Source: Bacteroidota bacterium (GTDB lineage: Bacteria > Bacteroidota > Bacteroidia > M30B66). Taken from it: a stretch of DNA of 5,484 bases. The notes under the pieces were generated by a model. That model had not been told where the DNA came from. It did not search any database and saw nothing but the letters and a program-made list of their open reading frames with translations. Below are positions 1 to 5,484 of this stretch, piece by piece (the first letter of the stretch is position 1; every line of letters starts with the position of its first letter). A program made the translations under genes and the position numbers. The DNA lies in the NCBI GenBank assembly GCA_020438185.1, contig JAGQVC010000140.1, positions 1-5,484 of the forward strand, in the 5' to 3' direction.

Positions 1-197
1 GCACATAGTTCATCAATCAGATCCTGAAACGTAATTATTTCAGGAAGCCATTGTGCCTGTTTTTTTGTTTCATACAATTCTCTTTTAAAGAAAAGCGAAG
101 CCCTGCGATTGGGAAAGACTACACAACATTGGGTGGGATTTTCTCCAAAATGGGTATGAAAGTGTTTTGCCAGTAGGTTCAGAAACGAATCCTGCAT
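1..197 (-). CDS. AddB-like PD-(D/E)XK helicase/exonuclease, N-terminal fragment (partial)
   Basis: Only the first 65 codons are in the window; the gene continues past the left edge. The visible protein starts MQDSFLNLLAKHF and contains the segment CVVFPNRRASLFFKREL (residues 25-41), then WLPEIITFQDLIDEL (50-64). An 'IVFPNRRAGLFF...' segment followed by 'P.I.TI.DFI' is the usual start of the AddB/RecC-like nuclease of Bacteroidota, often named PD-(D/E)XK nuclease family protein. Such proteins work with an AddA-type helicase to process double-strand DNA ends for recombination. The nuclease domain lies at the far C-terminus, so catalytic residues cannot be checked here. The ATG at 197 is chosen because it gives the usual short lead before the FPNRR motif; the frame stays open upstream. 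It begins 10 bases after the SRAP stop codon on the same strand and has no clear Shine-Dalgarno, so it is probably cotranscribed with that gene. Recognition is from motif memory, not a search. Confidence 0.75.
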   Translation of the reverse strand, partial: MQDSFLNLLAKHFHTHFGENPTQCCVVFPNRRASLFFKRELYETKKQAQWLPEIITFQDLIDELC

Positions 198-207
198 ATT
201 AATTTCA

Positions 208-882
208 TTAAAATAATGTTCCCGGATCAATTTTCTCTATCAATGAAGCATCGTTGTTTGCCGGCGAGTTCACCTTTTTTGAAACCGGCCAGGCTTCCAC
301 ATCTTCATCGGGGTAAGGCACTAGTAAGGTGCCGGTTTGTGAAGGTTGATTGCCTTTAAGCCATAATTCTTCGGCTTCGCCGGAAAGGATTACAGGCATC
401 CGGTTGTGTATTTCACTCATCAGCTTATTCGGTCCGGTGGTTATTATTGAGTAGGTATAAATAAGCTCCCCGTCCTGATTGGCGTACTCTTCCCAGATTC
501 CAGCAAATGCAAAATTCTCACGCGATTTAAGGCGAATGTACCAGGGTTGTTTCCCTGCTGCCTCATCTTTCCATTCGAAAAAGCCACTGGCAGGAATCAG
601 GCAGCGCTTGTGCTGAATATATCTTCTGAAGCCCGGTTTTTCAAGCAAAGAGTCAGACCTGGTGTTGATTAAAGCTCTAGGTTTCTCATCCGGTTTGGTC
701 CAGAATGGAATCAAGCCCCAGGTTTCATAACGCAACTTTTCTGGCTCTATGTTCAGGATTACCGGGGATTTTTGCGATGGCGCAATGTTGTATGACTGAC
801 CTCGGGCTTCGCCTTCCAGTTTTGCCCTGAATTGTTTTTCCAAGTCAACCATTTTTCCCGCAAGAGTATATCTGCCACACAT
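208..882 (-). CDS. SRAP domain protein (HMCES/YedK family), abasic-site DNA-protein crosslinker
   Basis: The 224-residue product is a complete SRAP protein, the usual bacterial length. This family covalently traps abasic sites in single-stranded DNA through a thiazolidine linkage to the N-terminal cysteine exposed after Met removal, shielding the lesion. Visible motifs are MCGRYT (1-6, catalytic Cys2), YNIAPSQ (31-37), WGLIPFW (55-61), LINTRSD (71-77, Asn73), CLIPASGFFEW (94-104, Glu103), IHNRMPVIL (158-166, His159) and a C-terminal KKVNSPANN (202-210). These match the E. coli YedK active-site set Cys2/Asn75/Glu105/His160 with almost the same spacing. The start at 882 is fixed by the need for Cys at position 2. 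Upstream ATGs at 924 and 1011 would add 14 or 43 residues and bury the nucleophile. No good Shine-Dalgarno and no consensus minus-strand promoter is seen. It is followed after 10 bases by the AddB-like gene, which fits a DNA-repair role. Confidence 0.95.
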   Translation of the reverse strand: MCGRYTLAGKMVDLEKQFRAKLEGEARGQSYNIAPSQKSPVILNIEPEKLRYETWGLIPFWTKPDEKPRALINTRSDSLLEKPGFRRYIQHKRCLIPASGFFEWKDEAAGKQPWYIRLKSRENFAFAGIWEEYANQDGELIYTYSIITTGPNKLMSEIHNRMPVILSGEAEELWLKGNQPSQTGTLLVPYPDEDVEAWPVSKKVNSPANNDASLIEKIDPGTLF

Positions 883-901
883 AAATTGTTTGGTTTCTTT
901 C

Positions 902-914
902 CCGCCTTCGGCGG
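902..914. repeat. Short perfect GC-rich hairpin in the divergent intergenic region
   Basis: CCGCC-TTC-GGCGG is a perfect 5-bp inverted repeat with a 3-base loop in otherwise AT-rich sequence. On the minus strand it lies 19 bases upstream of the SRAP start codon, so it would form in that gene's mRNA leader if transcription begins further upstream. It could be a leader structure, a fragment of a dispersed palindromic repeat, or chance. There is no T-tract on either side that would make it a convincing terminator. Confidence 0.4.
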
Positions 915-932
915 ATTTATTCATGTTCGCGC

Positions 933-962
933 TTTGGCTGGTAATAATACCTGATAAATTTG
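933..962 (+). promoter_or_regulatory. Bacteroidota-type sigma-70 promoter for the thioredoxin/DUF2237 pair
   Basis: A -33 element TTTG (933-936) and a -7 element TAAATTTG (955-962), separated by 18 bases, fit the TTTG / TAnnTTTG consensus known for the primary sigma factor of Bacteroidota. Transcription would start a few bases after 962, giving a leader of roughly 45 bases before the ATG at 1014. This is a pattern match only; both elements are short and AT-rich. Confidence 0.55.
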
Positions 963-987
963 AAAAATAATAGCATAATTTTTGATA

Positions 988-1001
988 TTCGCGGCAGCGA
1001 A
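988..1001 (+). other. Small hairpin in the predicted 5' leader of the thioredoxin gene
   Basis: TTCGC-GGCA-GCGAA forms a perfect 5-bp stem with a 4-base loop, ending 12 bases before the ATG at 1014. The 8-base palindrome AATCGATT (1001-1008) follows it directly. No Shine-Dalgarno is visible between hairpin and start, so the structure could affect ribosome access. The stem is short enough to be chance. Confidence 0.3.
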
Positions 1002-1013
1002 ATCGATTCACTT

Positions 1014-2429
1014 ATGAAAAAACTTATTGCGGGACTCGTTCTGCTAGCCACTGGTTTTCAACTTTCGGCTGCAGGCGGACATGATATCAAACTAATAATT
1101 AAGGGTATCAATAAAGGCGAGAATATTCAACTTGCCTATTATTTTGGAGACAAGCAGTATATAAGAGATTCAGCAAAGGCAGAAGCAGGAGGGAAGGTCA
1201 CCTTTAGGGGAGAAGACGAACTCCCGGGAGGAATTTATCTGGCGGTGACGCCGGCAAGAAAATATTTTGAGGTTATTGTGGACAAAAACCAGAAGTTCAG
1301 CATGGAGACTGATACTTCTGATTTTATAAATAAGATGAAGGTTTCTAATTCTGAAGATAACAAAGTCTTTTATGAATACCTAAAGTGGATTTCGGCCAGG
1401 GGTAAAGAAATGGAGGAGTTGAAAAAAGATTATGAAGCTGCAAAAGGAAATAAAGAAGAACAGGAAAAGATTAAGAAAAGGCAAACGGAAGTTGATACTG
1501 AAGTAAAGGAATACAAGAATAAATTTATCACCGATCATCCCGACATGTTTATGTCAAAGGTATTCATGGCTAGTTGGGAACCCGAAATTCCGAAAGAAAT
1601 ACCTACACTTAAGAATGGTCGGCCTGACTCAACTTTTGCGTACAGGTATTACAAGACACATTATTTTGACAAATTGGATTTGAAAGATGATCGTCTCTTG
1701 CGAACTCCGGTTTTTGCCGGAAAAATCAAACAGTACATCGAGAAATTAACACCACAGATTCCTGATTCCATCAACAAGGCTGCTAAATTAATTATAGATA
1801 AGACTGACGAAAGCAGCGAGATTTTCAAATATGTCGTTTATTATATTACCAATACCTATGAAAAATCGGATATCATGGGTATGGATGCCGTATTCGTTTA
1901 CATGGCTAAGAATTATTATTTAAGTGGCAAAGCTTATTGGGTTGAAGAGCCTCAGCTTGAAAAAATCAAAGAGCGGGTTGACGCCCTTGAACCTTGTCTG
2001 ATTGGCAAAAACGCAACCAATATTACCTTACTTAAAAATGATTTTCATCCAATTTCACTGTATGATATTAAATCAAAATATACGCTGCTTTACTTCTGGG
2101 ATCCCAGCTGCGGTCATTGTCAAAAAGTAACTCCAAAGCTGGATGCGCTCTACAAGGAAAAGGCAAAAGACCTGGGACTTGAAGTGATGGGTGTTTACAT
2201 TGAAGCCGATACTACCGAGTGGTTTAAATATATCAGGGAACATGATCTGAAGTGGATTAATGCTGCAGATTTATTGGGGAAATCCAACTTCAGAAAATAC
2301 TACGATATTTATTCTACCCCGGTTATTTATTTAATGGATCGGAACAAGAAAATTATTGCCAAGCGCATTGACGTTGAGAATCTGGAGGATTTTATTCGCA
2401 ATTATGAAAAGTTTCACAAGGAAGATTAA
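1014..2429 (+). CDS. Exported thioredoxin-fold protein (DUF4369-like / DUF5106-like / TlpA-like)
   Basis: The 471-residue protein has a signal peptide (MKKLIAGLVLLATGFQLSAA, residues 1-20, probable cleavage after SAA). A DUF4369-like beta-rich N-terminal domain follows (about 25-110), then a charged, probably coiled-coil stretch (about 130-172). The middle region is DUF5106-like (about 172-330, including HYFDKLDLKDDRLLRTP). The C-terminal thioredoxin domain (about 330-465) carries the redox motif C366-G-H-C369 in FWDPSCGHCQK and the cis-proline motif STPVIYL (Pro436). TlpA/ResA-type proteins act outside the cytoplasm in disulfide reduction or exchange; the natural substrate of the Bacteroidota forms is generally unknown. 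There is no lipobox, so it is probably soluble periplasmic. The ATG at 1014 is preferred to one at 960 because the latter overlaps the predicted promoter and puts 18 polar residues before the signal peptide. DUF2237 follows with no gap. Domain names are by recognition, without a profile search. Confidence 0.9.
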   Translation: MKKLIAGLVLLATGFQLSAAGGHDIKLIIKGINKGENIQLAYYFGDKQYIRDSAKAEAGGKVTFRGEDELPGGIYLAVTPARKYFEVIVDKNQKFSMETDTSDFINKMKVSNSEDNKVFYEYLKWISARGKEMEELKKDYEAAKGNKEEQEKIKKRQTEVDTEVKEYKNKFITDHPDMFMSKVFMASWEPEIPKEIPTLKNGRPDSTFAYRYYKTHYFDKLDLKDDRLLRTPVFAGKIKQYIEKLTPQIPDSINKAAKLIIDKTDESSEIFKYVVYYITNTYEKSDIMGMDAVFVYMAKNYYLSGKAYWVEEPQLEKIKERVDALEPCLIGKNATNITLLKNDFHPISLYDIKSKYTLLYFWDPSCGHCQKVTPKLDALYKEKAKDLGLEVMGVYIEADTTEWFKYIREHDLKWINAADLLGKSNFRKYYDIYSTPVIYLMDRNKKIIAKRIDVENLEDFIRNYEKFHKED

Positions 2430-2432
2430 TTG
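2418..2432 (+). promoter_or_regulatory. Shine-Dalgarno AAGGAAG and TTG start deciding the DUF2237 start
   Basis: AAGGAAG (2418-2424) lies 5 bases before TTG (2430-2432), a near-consensus ribosome-binding site inside the last codons of the thioredoxin gene. Other gene starts in this window mostly lack one this strong. The upstream stop TAA (2427-2429) touches the TTG. No in-frame ATG is available before the conserved NVLGG segment, so TTG is the only start that keeps the family N-terminus. Confidence 0.6.
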
Positions 2433-2798
2433 GAATTAAATGTTCTGGGAGGTGTTCTGGACTTATGTTGTTCAGACCCGATGACAGGTTATTTCAGAGA
2501 TGGGTTTTGCAACACAGACTCAACCGATACCGGCTCTCATACTGTATGCGCGGTCATGACTCAGGAATTTCTGGAGTTCTCAATAAATGCAGGGAATGAT
2601 CTTTCTTCCCCGAGGCCTGAATACTCGTTTCCGGGATTGAAACCGGGCGATTGCTGGTGTGTTTGCGCCTCGCGCTGGTTGCAGGCGTATAATGCAGGAT
2701 TTGCATGCCCGATAAAACTGAGTTCAACTCACCAAAATGCCTTGCAAATAATTCCGCTGGAAGTATTGATGGAACACGCTCAGGATTTGCTGAGCTGA
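2430..2798 (+). CDS. DUF2237 family protein, cysteine-rich, function unknown
   Basis: The 122-residue product is full length for DUF2237, a family without an assigned function. Recognisable segments are NVLGG (4-8), LCCSDPMTGYFRDGFCN (12-28), GSHTVCAVMTQEFLEFS (35-51), GNDLSSPRPEYSFPGLKPGD (55-74), CWCVCASRW (75-83) and a C-terminal THQNALQIIPLEVL stretch (100-113). It has eight cysteines (13, 14, 27, 40, 75, 77, 79, 93) plus His37 and His101, suggestive of metal binding or redox chemistry, though that is inference. There is no signal peptide or membrane segment, so it is probably cytoplasmic. The start is TTG directly after, and in frame with, the upstream TAA, with a good Shine-Dalgarno; translation is probably coupled to the thioredoxin gene. 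The 3' end overlaps the convergent envelope gene by 19 bases. Confidence 0.88.
   Translation: MELNVLGGVLDLCCSDPMTGYFRDGFCNTDSTDTGSHTVCAVMTQEFLEFSINAGNDLSSPRPEYSFPGLKPGDCWCVCASRWLQAYNAGFACPIKLSSTHQNALQIIPLEVLMEHAQDLLS
2778..2795. terminator. Possible terminator hairpin between the converging genes
   Basis: GCTCAG (2778-2783) and CTGAGC (2790-2795) form a perfect 6-bp stem with a 6-base loop, sitting in the 19-base overlap of the two convergent genes. On the plus strand a short T run (2801-2804) follows after 5 bases. The minus side has no T-tract. The stem is modest and lies in coding sequence of both genes, so a terminator is only one reading; the position where both transcripts must end is the main support. 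Confidence 0.3.
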
Positions 2799-3697
2799 GA
2801 TTTTAACTGAGGGAAAAGCAAAACACCAACATTTAAATTAAACACTTTAAACGGCTGCTGGAATGGTGAGCCCTGGTTGGATGAATCACTAAAAATTGGA
2901 TTCGAGCTGATTAAGCTGATAGAAATAGTGTACTTTTCAAGAAACCGCAAGCCGGCTGCAAAAGAAACAGAGATTCCAGCTCCAGAAGAAGACTGACGAG
3001 AAGAAATATAGTAATTAGTCGCATCAACAGCGTTTATATTTATTGCGGGGCTTCGAAATCTTGAAAATCCTATATTTCCCTGAAAAAAATAGCTGAAGCG
3101 TTCATCGATTACACGGGTAGAGGACAGACCGGTTAGAAAATGCCAGCCGAGCCATTTTCCGGCAAAACTATTAGTGACAGTCACATTATAATAATCCTCA
3201 AATTCTCTAGCGAAAGCTTTTATTTTGAATGGATTTGATGTGTGAGCGACTTTGGTATTCCAGTACAATTGTGGTGAAATTCGTATCCAGATATCCGCTT
3301 CAGCTGTCCAGCCCGGTTTGGCAAACCCTGCATTCGATCCGGCGATAGCCGAAAAATAACTAAAAGGCAAAGCAGCACCTGCGCGTAAGCCGAAGGCAAT
3401 TCTTTCCTCTGCCAGTTGGGGCGGCCTGGATTCAGATGTGCCTTGTTTTTCAATCCGGGTGGCATGAACTGCCATTTTGCTGATTTTCTCAGCTGCCACA
3501 TACATAACCAACCCGCCATTGTTACGAATGCGTATGGTGCCGTTGCCTGCGGGGTTAACGATATAGCCTGTGAGAATACTCCCGTCTTTTAAATATAAGG
3601 TATCCTGTGCTTCGGTTTGGGCGAATAAACCGCTGCAGAGACTAAGGTTAAAAAGTAAAATAAAACCCGCAATGCAATATTTCAGGATTGGCTTCAT
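2780..3697 (-). CDS. Predicted secreted or outer-membrane beta-barrel-like protein, function unknown
   Basis: The 305-residue protein starts with a typical signal peptide (hydrophobic residues 8-24; probable cleavage after FAQ at 27). Cys21 is not in a good lipobox because residue 20 is Leu. Residues 32-75 (DTLYLKDGSILTGYI ... AAEKISKM) resemble the small beta-rich module common at the N-terminus of Bacteroidota envelope proteins, 'D.IYLK.GS...G.I'. After a polar linker (about 80-98), residues 99-295 show alternating hydrophobic and aromatic strands such as AFGLRAGAALPFSYF, FSYFFQGNIGFSRF and VFNLNVGVLLF. This fits a small outer-membrane barrel, but no family is recognised. The start overlaps the pdxA stop as ATGA, with GAGAGAGG 5 bases upstream, so translation is probably coupled to pdxA. 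A 10-residue tail (296-305) follows the last strand, partly encoded in the overlap with DUF2237. No function is assigned. Confidence 0.8.
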   Translation of the reverse strand: MKPILKYCIAGFILLFNLSLCSGLFAQTEAQDTLYLKDGSILTGYIVNPAGNGTIRIRNNGGLVMYVAAEKISKMAVHATRIEKQGTSESRPPQLAEERIAFGLRAGAALPFSYFSAIAGSNAGFAKPGWTAEADIWIRISPQLYWNTKVAHTSNPFKIKAFAREFEDYYNVTVTNSFAGKWLGWHFLTGLSSTRVIDERFSYFFQGNIGFSRFRSPAININAVDATNYYISSRQSSSGAGISVSFAAGLRFLEKYTISISLISSNPIFSDSSNQGSPFQQPFKVFNLNVGVLLFPQLKSQLSKS

Positions 3698-4773
3698 GCA
3701 AACCTCTCTCTTTCCCTGTCTTTTTTGGGATTAAAGGGCAATGGATTGGCTGTTATCTCAGAATTCAGTTTTCGGTGCCTGTAAATATCGATAGCCTGAA
3801 AAACTGCAGCCCGGAACGAATCTTCACGTGCGATATTTTTTCCTGTAATATCGAAAGCGGTTCCATGGTCAGGAGAAGTTCGGATGATTGGCAAACCTGC
3901 TGTAAAATTTACCCCTTCATGAAAAGCAATAGATTTAAACGGTATGAGGCCCTGATCGTGATACATGGCAAGCACGCCATCAAATTCCTTCCAGGTTCCG
4001 TTGCCGAAAAAACCATCGGCCGGATACGGCCCGAAACATAATAAACCCGCTTCCTTCGCTTTGCGTACAGCCGGAAGAATTACGTCAAGTTCTTCTTTTC
4101 CAAGTAATCCGCCGTCGCCGGCGTGAGGATTCAAACCCAATACCGCAATACGTGGCTTCACTATTCCGAAATCCTCACGTAGTGAGCGATTAAACACGTT
4201 CAGCTTTTCAATAATTAAATCCTGTGTGATGGTTTGAGCCACATCTTTGACAGGAATATGACCCGTTACGGTTCCGATGCGTAAATTCTCACTAATAAGC
4301 AGCATCAAATAGGAAGAAGTTCCCGTTTTTTCAGCCAGAAATTCAGTGTGACCCGGGAATTTGAAATCAGGACCCTGGACATTATGCTTATCAATTGGAG
4401 CGGTTACCAAAACATCAATTTTGCCTTTTTCCAGATCTTCCATTGCAACCTGTAAAGCCTTTACGGCCCAGGCACCTGAAGCCGGTGTCGGTTTTCCTGG
4501 ATCAAGTCCAACATCCACCTCGGTAAGGTTAACAAAATTACAATGGTGTTTCACCGCCTTGGAGGCATCGGGCACTCCGTAAAAGCTGAATTCGCCTGCA
4601 TCACTTAGCTTTCGGTAAGCAGTAGCTGCCTTATGAATACCATAAACGACCGGTGTGCATAGTTCAAGCATTCCGTGGTCCATAAAGGTTTTTATTATGA
4701 CCTCGTATCCGATGCCATTAAAATCACCATGCGTTATTCCAACCCGAACTGCAGATTTTCTGTTATCACTCAT
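3694..4773 (-). CDS. pdxA: 4-hydroxythreonine-4-phosphate dehydrogenase, PdxA
   Basis: PdxA oxidises 4-phosphohydroxy-L-threonine with NAD(P)+ in the DXP-dependent route to pyridoxal 5'-phosphate; the product then condenses with 1-deoxyxylulose 5-phosphate through PdxJ. The 359-residue length is slightly above the common 330 or so. Visible motifs are VGITHGDFNGIGYE (11-24), TAPIDK (124-129), FPGHTEFLA (139-147), TGHIPV (170-175), LGLNPHAGDGG (212-222), YHDQGLIPFK (271-280) and GLPIIRTSPDHGTAFDITG (293-311). H172, H217 and H272 match the metal ligands H166, H211 and H266 of E. coli PdxA with identical spacing. The paralogue PdxA2 (phospho-threonate dehydrogenase) shares these residues, but the loop form and pepA linkage favour housekeeping PdxA. 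The start overlaps the aminopeptidase stop by 4 bases (ATGA), with AAGG 7 bases upstream. The C-terminal 15 residues are highly charged and overlap the next gene's start. Confidence 0.95.
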   Translation of the reverse strand: MSDNRKSAVRVGITHGDFNGIGYEVIIKTFMDHGMLELCTPVVYGIHKAATAYRKLSDAGEFSFYGVPDASKAVKHHCNFVNLTEVDVGLDPGKPTPASGAWAVKALQVAMEDLEKGKIDVLVTAPIDKHNVQGPDFKFPGHTEFLAEKTGTSSYLMLLISENLRIGTVTGHIPVKDVAQTITQDLIIEKLNVFNRSLREDFGIVKPRIAVLGLNPHAGDGGLLGKEELDVILPAVRKAKEAGLLCFGPYPADGFFGNGTWKEFDGVLAMYHDQGLIPFKSIAFHEGVNFTAGLPIIRTSPDHGTAFDITGKNIAREDSFRAAVFQAIDIYRHRKLNSEITANPLPFNPKKDRERERFA

Positions 4774-5484
4774 GCTTTAGCCTTATTTTTCAGGTACTCA
4801 AACAACAGGCGTAACCCACTTCCTGTTCCGCCTTTACCACGGTATGAATCGGGAGCATCAAGAAACGCAGGTCCCGCAATATCCAGATGAATCCAGGGAT
4901 AATCTGTGAATTTTTCGAGGAATTTACCTGCTGTGTTAGCGCCTGCAATTGCGCCACCTATGTTTTTCATATCTGCAATGTCGCTTTTTAGCATGTCCGC
5001 GTATTCATCCCAAAGCGGAAATTCAACCAGTCGCTCGTGAACCGAGTTGCCGCATGTTTTTAAATCACTAAAATGCGCATCGGTGTTGGTCATAGCTACA
5101 ATTCCATATTTGCCAATTGCACGGGATGCAGCTCCTGTTAAGGTTGCCAGATCAATAACTACTTCGGGTGTATATTTTTTAGCGTAAACCAAAGCATCAC
5201 TCAAAATCAGCCTTCCTTCAGCATCTGTGTTTAAAACTTCCACCGTGGTGCCATCAGAAATGGTAATCACATCACCGGGCACAATTGCATTGCCGTCGGG
5301 ACGGTTGTCGGTGGCCGGAACAAGTGCTACTGTCCACACAGGTAAACCGGCTGCGGCTGCGGCGTATATTGCACCGATAGCAGCTGCGGCTCCTCCCATG
5401 TCGCATTTCATAGTCATCATTCCGTCGGATGGTTTAAGGCTAAGCCCTCCGGTATCGTAAACAACACCTTTTCCGACAAATACA
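4770..5484 (-). CDS. Leucyl aminopeptidase, M17 family, C-terminal catalytic part (partial)
   Basis: This gene enters from the right edge; 237 codons including the whole active site are visible. M17 aminopeptidases are cytosolic, usually hexameric, two-metal enzymes that remove N-terminal residues from peptides. The visible part starts VFVGKGVVYDTGGLSLKPS. Counting from there, K5, D10, K17, D28 (KCDMGG), D87, E89 and R91 (NTDAEGRL) match K270, D275, K282, D293, D352, E354 and R356 of E. coli PepA in exact register, so the active site is intact. Further family segments are ATLTGAA, LKSDIADMKNIGG, WIHLDIAGPAF and GGTGSGLRLLFEYL near the end. Internal Met codons at 5420 and 5417 lie inside the active-site domain and are not starts; the frame is open to the edge. 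The stop overlaps the pdxA start (ATGA). The promoter of the operon must lie outside the window. Confidence 0.95.
   Translation of the reverse strand, partial: VFVGKGVVYDTGGLSLKPSDGMMTMKCDMGGAAAAIGAIYAAAAAGLPVWTVALVPATDNRPDGNAIVPGDVITISDGTTVEVLNTDAEGRLILSDALVYAKKYTPEVVIDLATLTGAASRAIGKYGIVAMTNTDAHFSDLKTCGNSVHERLVEFPLWDEYADMLKSDIADMKNIGGAIAGANTAGKFLEKFTDYPWIHLDIAGPAFLDAPDSYRGKGGTGSGLRLLFEYLKNKAKA

Noticed and set aside
883..1011. N-terminal extension of the SRAP gene (ATG at 1011 or 924)
   Set aside because: SRAP proteins need the catalytic cysteine at position 2; a longer start would bury it, and the extension has no family resemblance.
960..1013. Upstream ATG at 960 for the thioredoxin gene
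   Set aside because: It lies inside the predicted -7 element, and the 18 added residues would precede a normal signal peptide that starts at 1014.
2440..2484. ATG at 2440 as the DUF2237 start
   Set aside because: It is in a different frame and reaches a stop after 14 codons, while the TTG frame gives a full-length family match.
3220..3519. 99-residue open frame on the minus strand
   Set aside because: It lies wholly inside the envelope-protein gene in another frame and shows no domain or signal peptide.
3688..4041. 117-residue open frame on the plus strand
   Set aside because: Antisense to pdxA, whose motifs are intact throughout; the translation shows no recognisable pattern.
4361..4582. 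73-residue open frame on the plus strand
   Set aside because: Antisense to conserved pdxA coding sequence; a shadow frame.
4675..4890. 71-residue open frame on the plus strand
   Set aside because: Spans the pdxA start and aminopeptidase end in antisense; no supporting motif or ribosome site.
5415..5420. Internal Met codons as the aminopeptidase start
   Set aside because: They fall after essential residues K5, D10 and K17 of the visible part, and the frame continues open to the window edge with family sequence.
5227..5460. Alanine-rich 77-residue open frame on the plus strand
   Set aside because: Antisense to the aminopeptidase active-site region; the alanine run mirrors GC-rich codons of the real gene.

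Overview
This window looks like ordinary chromosomal sequence from a member of the Bacteroidota. The support is a Bacteroidota-type promoter (TTTG, then TAAATTTG), an exported thioredoxin of the DUF4369/DUF5106/TlpA-like type, a PdxA with the variant GDFNGIGYE loop, the N-terminus of an AddB-like nuclease of the form usual in this phylum, and mostly weak Shine-Dalgarno sequences. It could be a Bacteroidales relative, but the genus cannot be read from this much sequence. There are no RNA genes, insertion sequences, CRISPR repeats or phage genes, and coding density is very high.

Layout. At the left, on the minus strand, a SRAP-domain (HMCES/YedK-type) abasic-site protein at 208-882 is followed after 10 bases by the first 65 codons of an AddB-like helicase/exonuclease gene that runs off the left edge. 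The pair suggests a small DNA-repair unit. A 131-base divergent intergenic region (883-1013) carries a good Bacteroidota promoter for the plus strand and two short perfect hairpins. On the plus strand follow a 471-residue exported thioredoxin-fold protein (1014-2429) and a small cysteine-rich DUF2237 protein (2430-2798). The DUF2237 gene starts with TTG directly after the upstream TAA and in the same frame.

The right half is one tightly packed minus-strand operon read from right to left: an M17 leucyl aminopeptidase (3' part only, running off the right edge), pdxA (vitamin B6 synthesis), and a predicted outer-membrane beta-barrel-like protein. Both junctions are 4-base ATGA overlaps, so translation is probably coupled. 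The last gene converges on DUF2237 and overlaps it by 19 bases, with a 6-bp inverted repeat in the overlap.

Enzyme calls rest on catalytic residues in the correct spacing. SRAP has C2, N73, E103 and H159. PdxA has metal-binding H172, H217 and H272. The aminopeptidase has all seven metal or catalytic residues in register with E. coli PepA. I see no convincing new multi-gene system. The points most worth a second look are the stop/TTG junction before DUF2237, the SRAP-AddB pairing, and the coupling of an uncharacterised envelope protein to pepA-pdxA.
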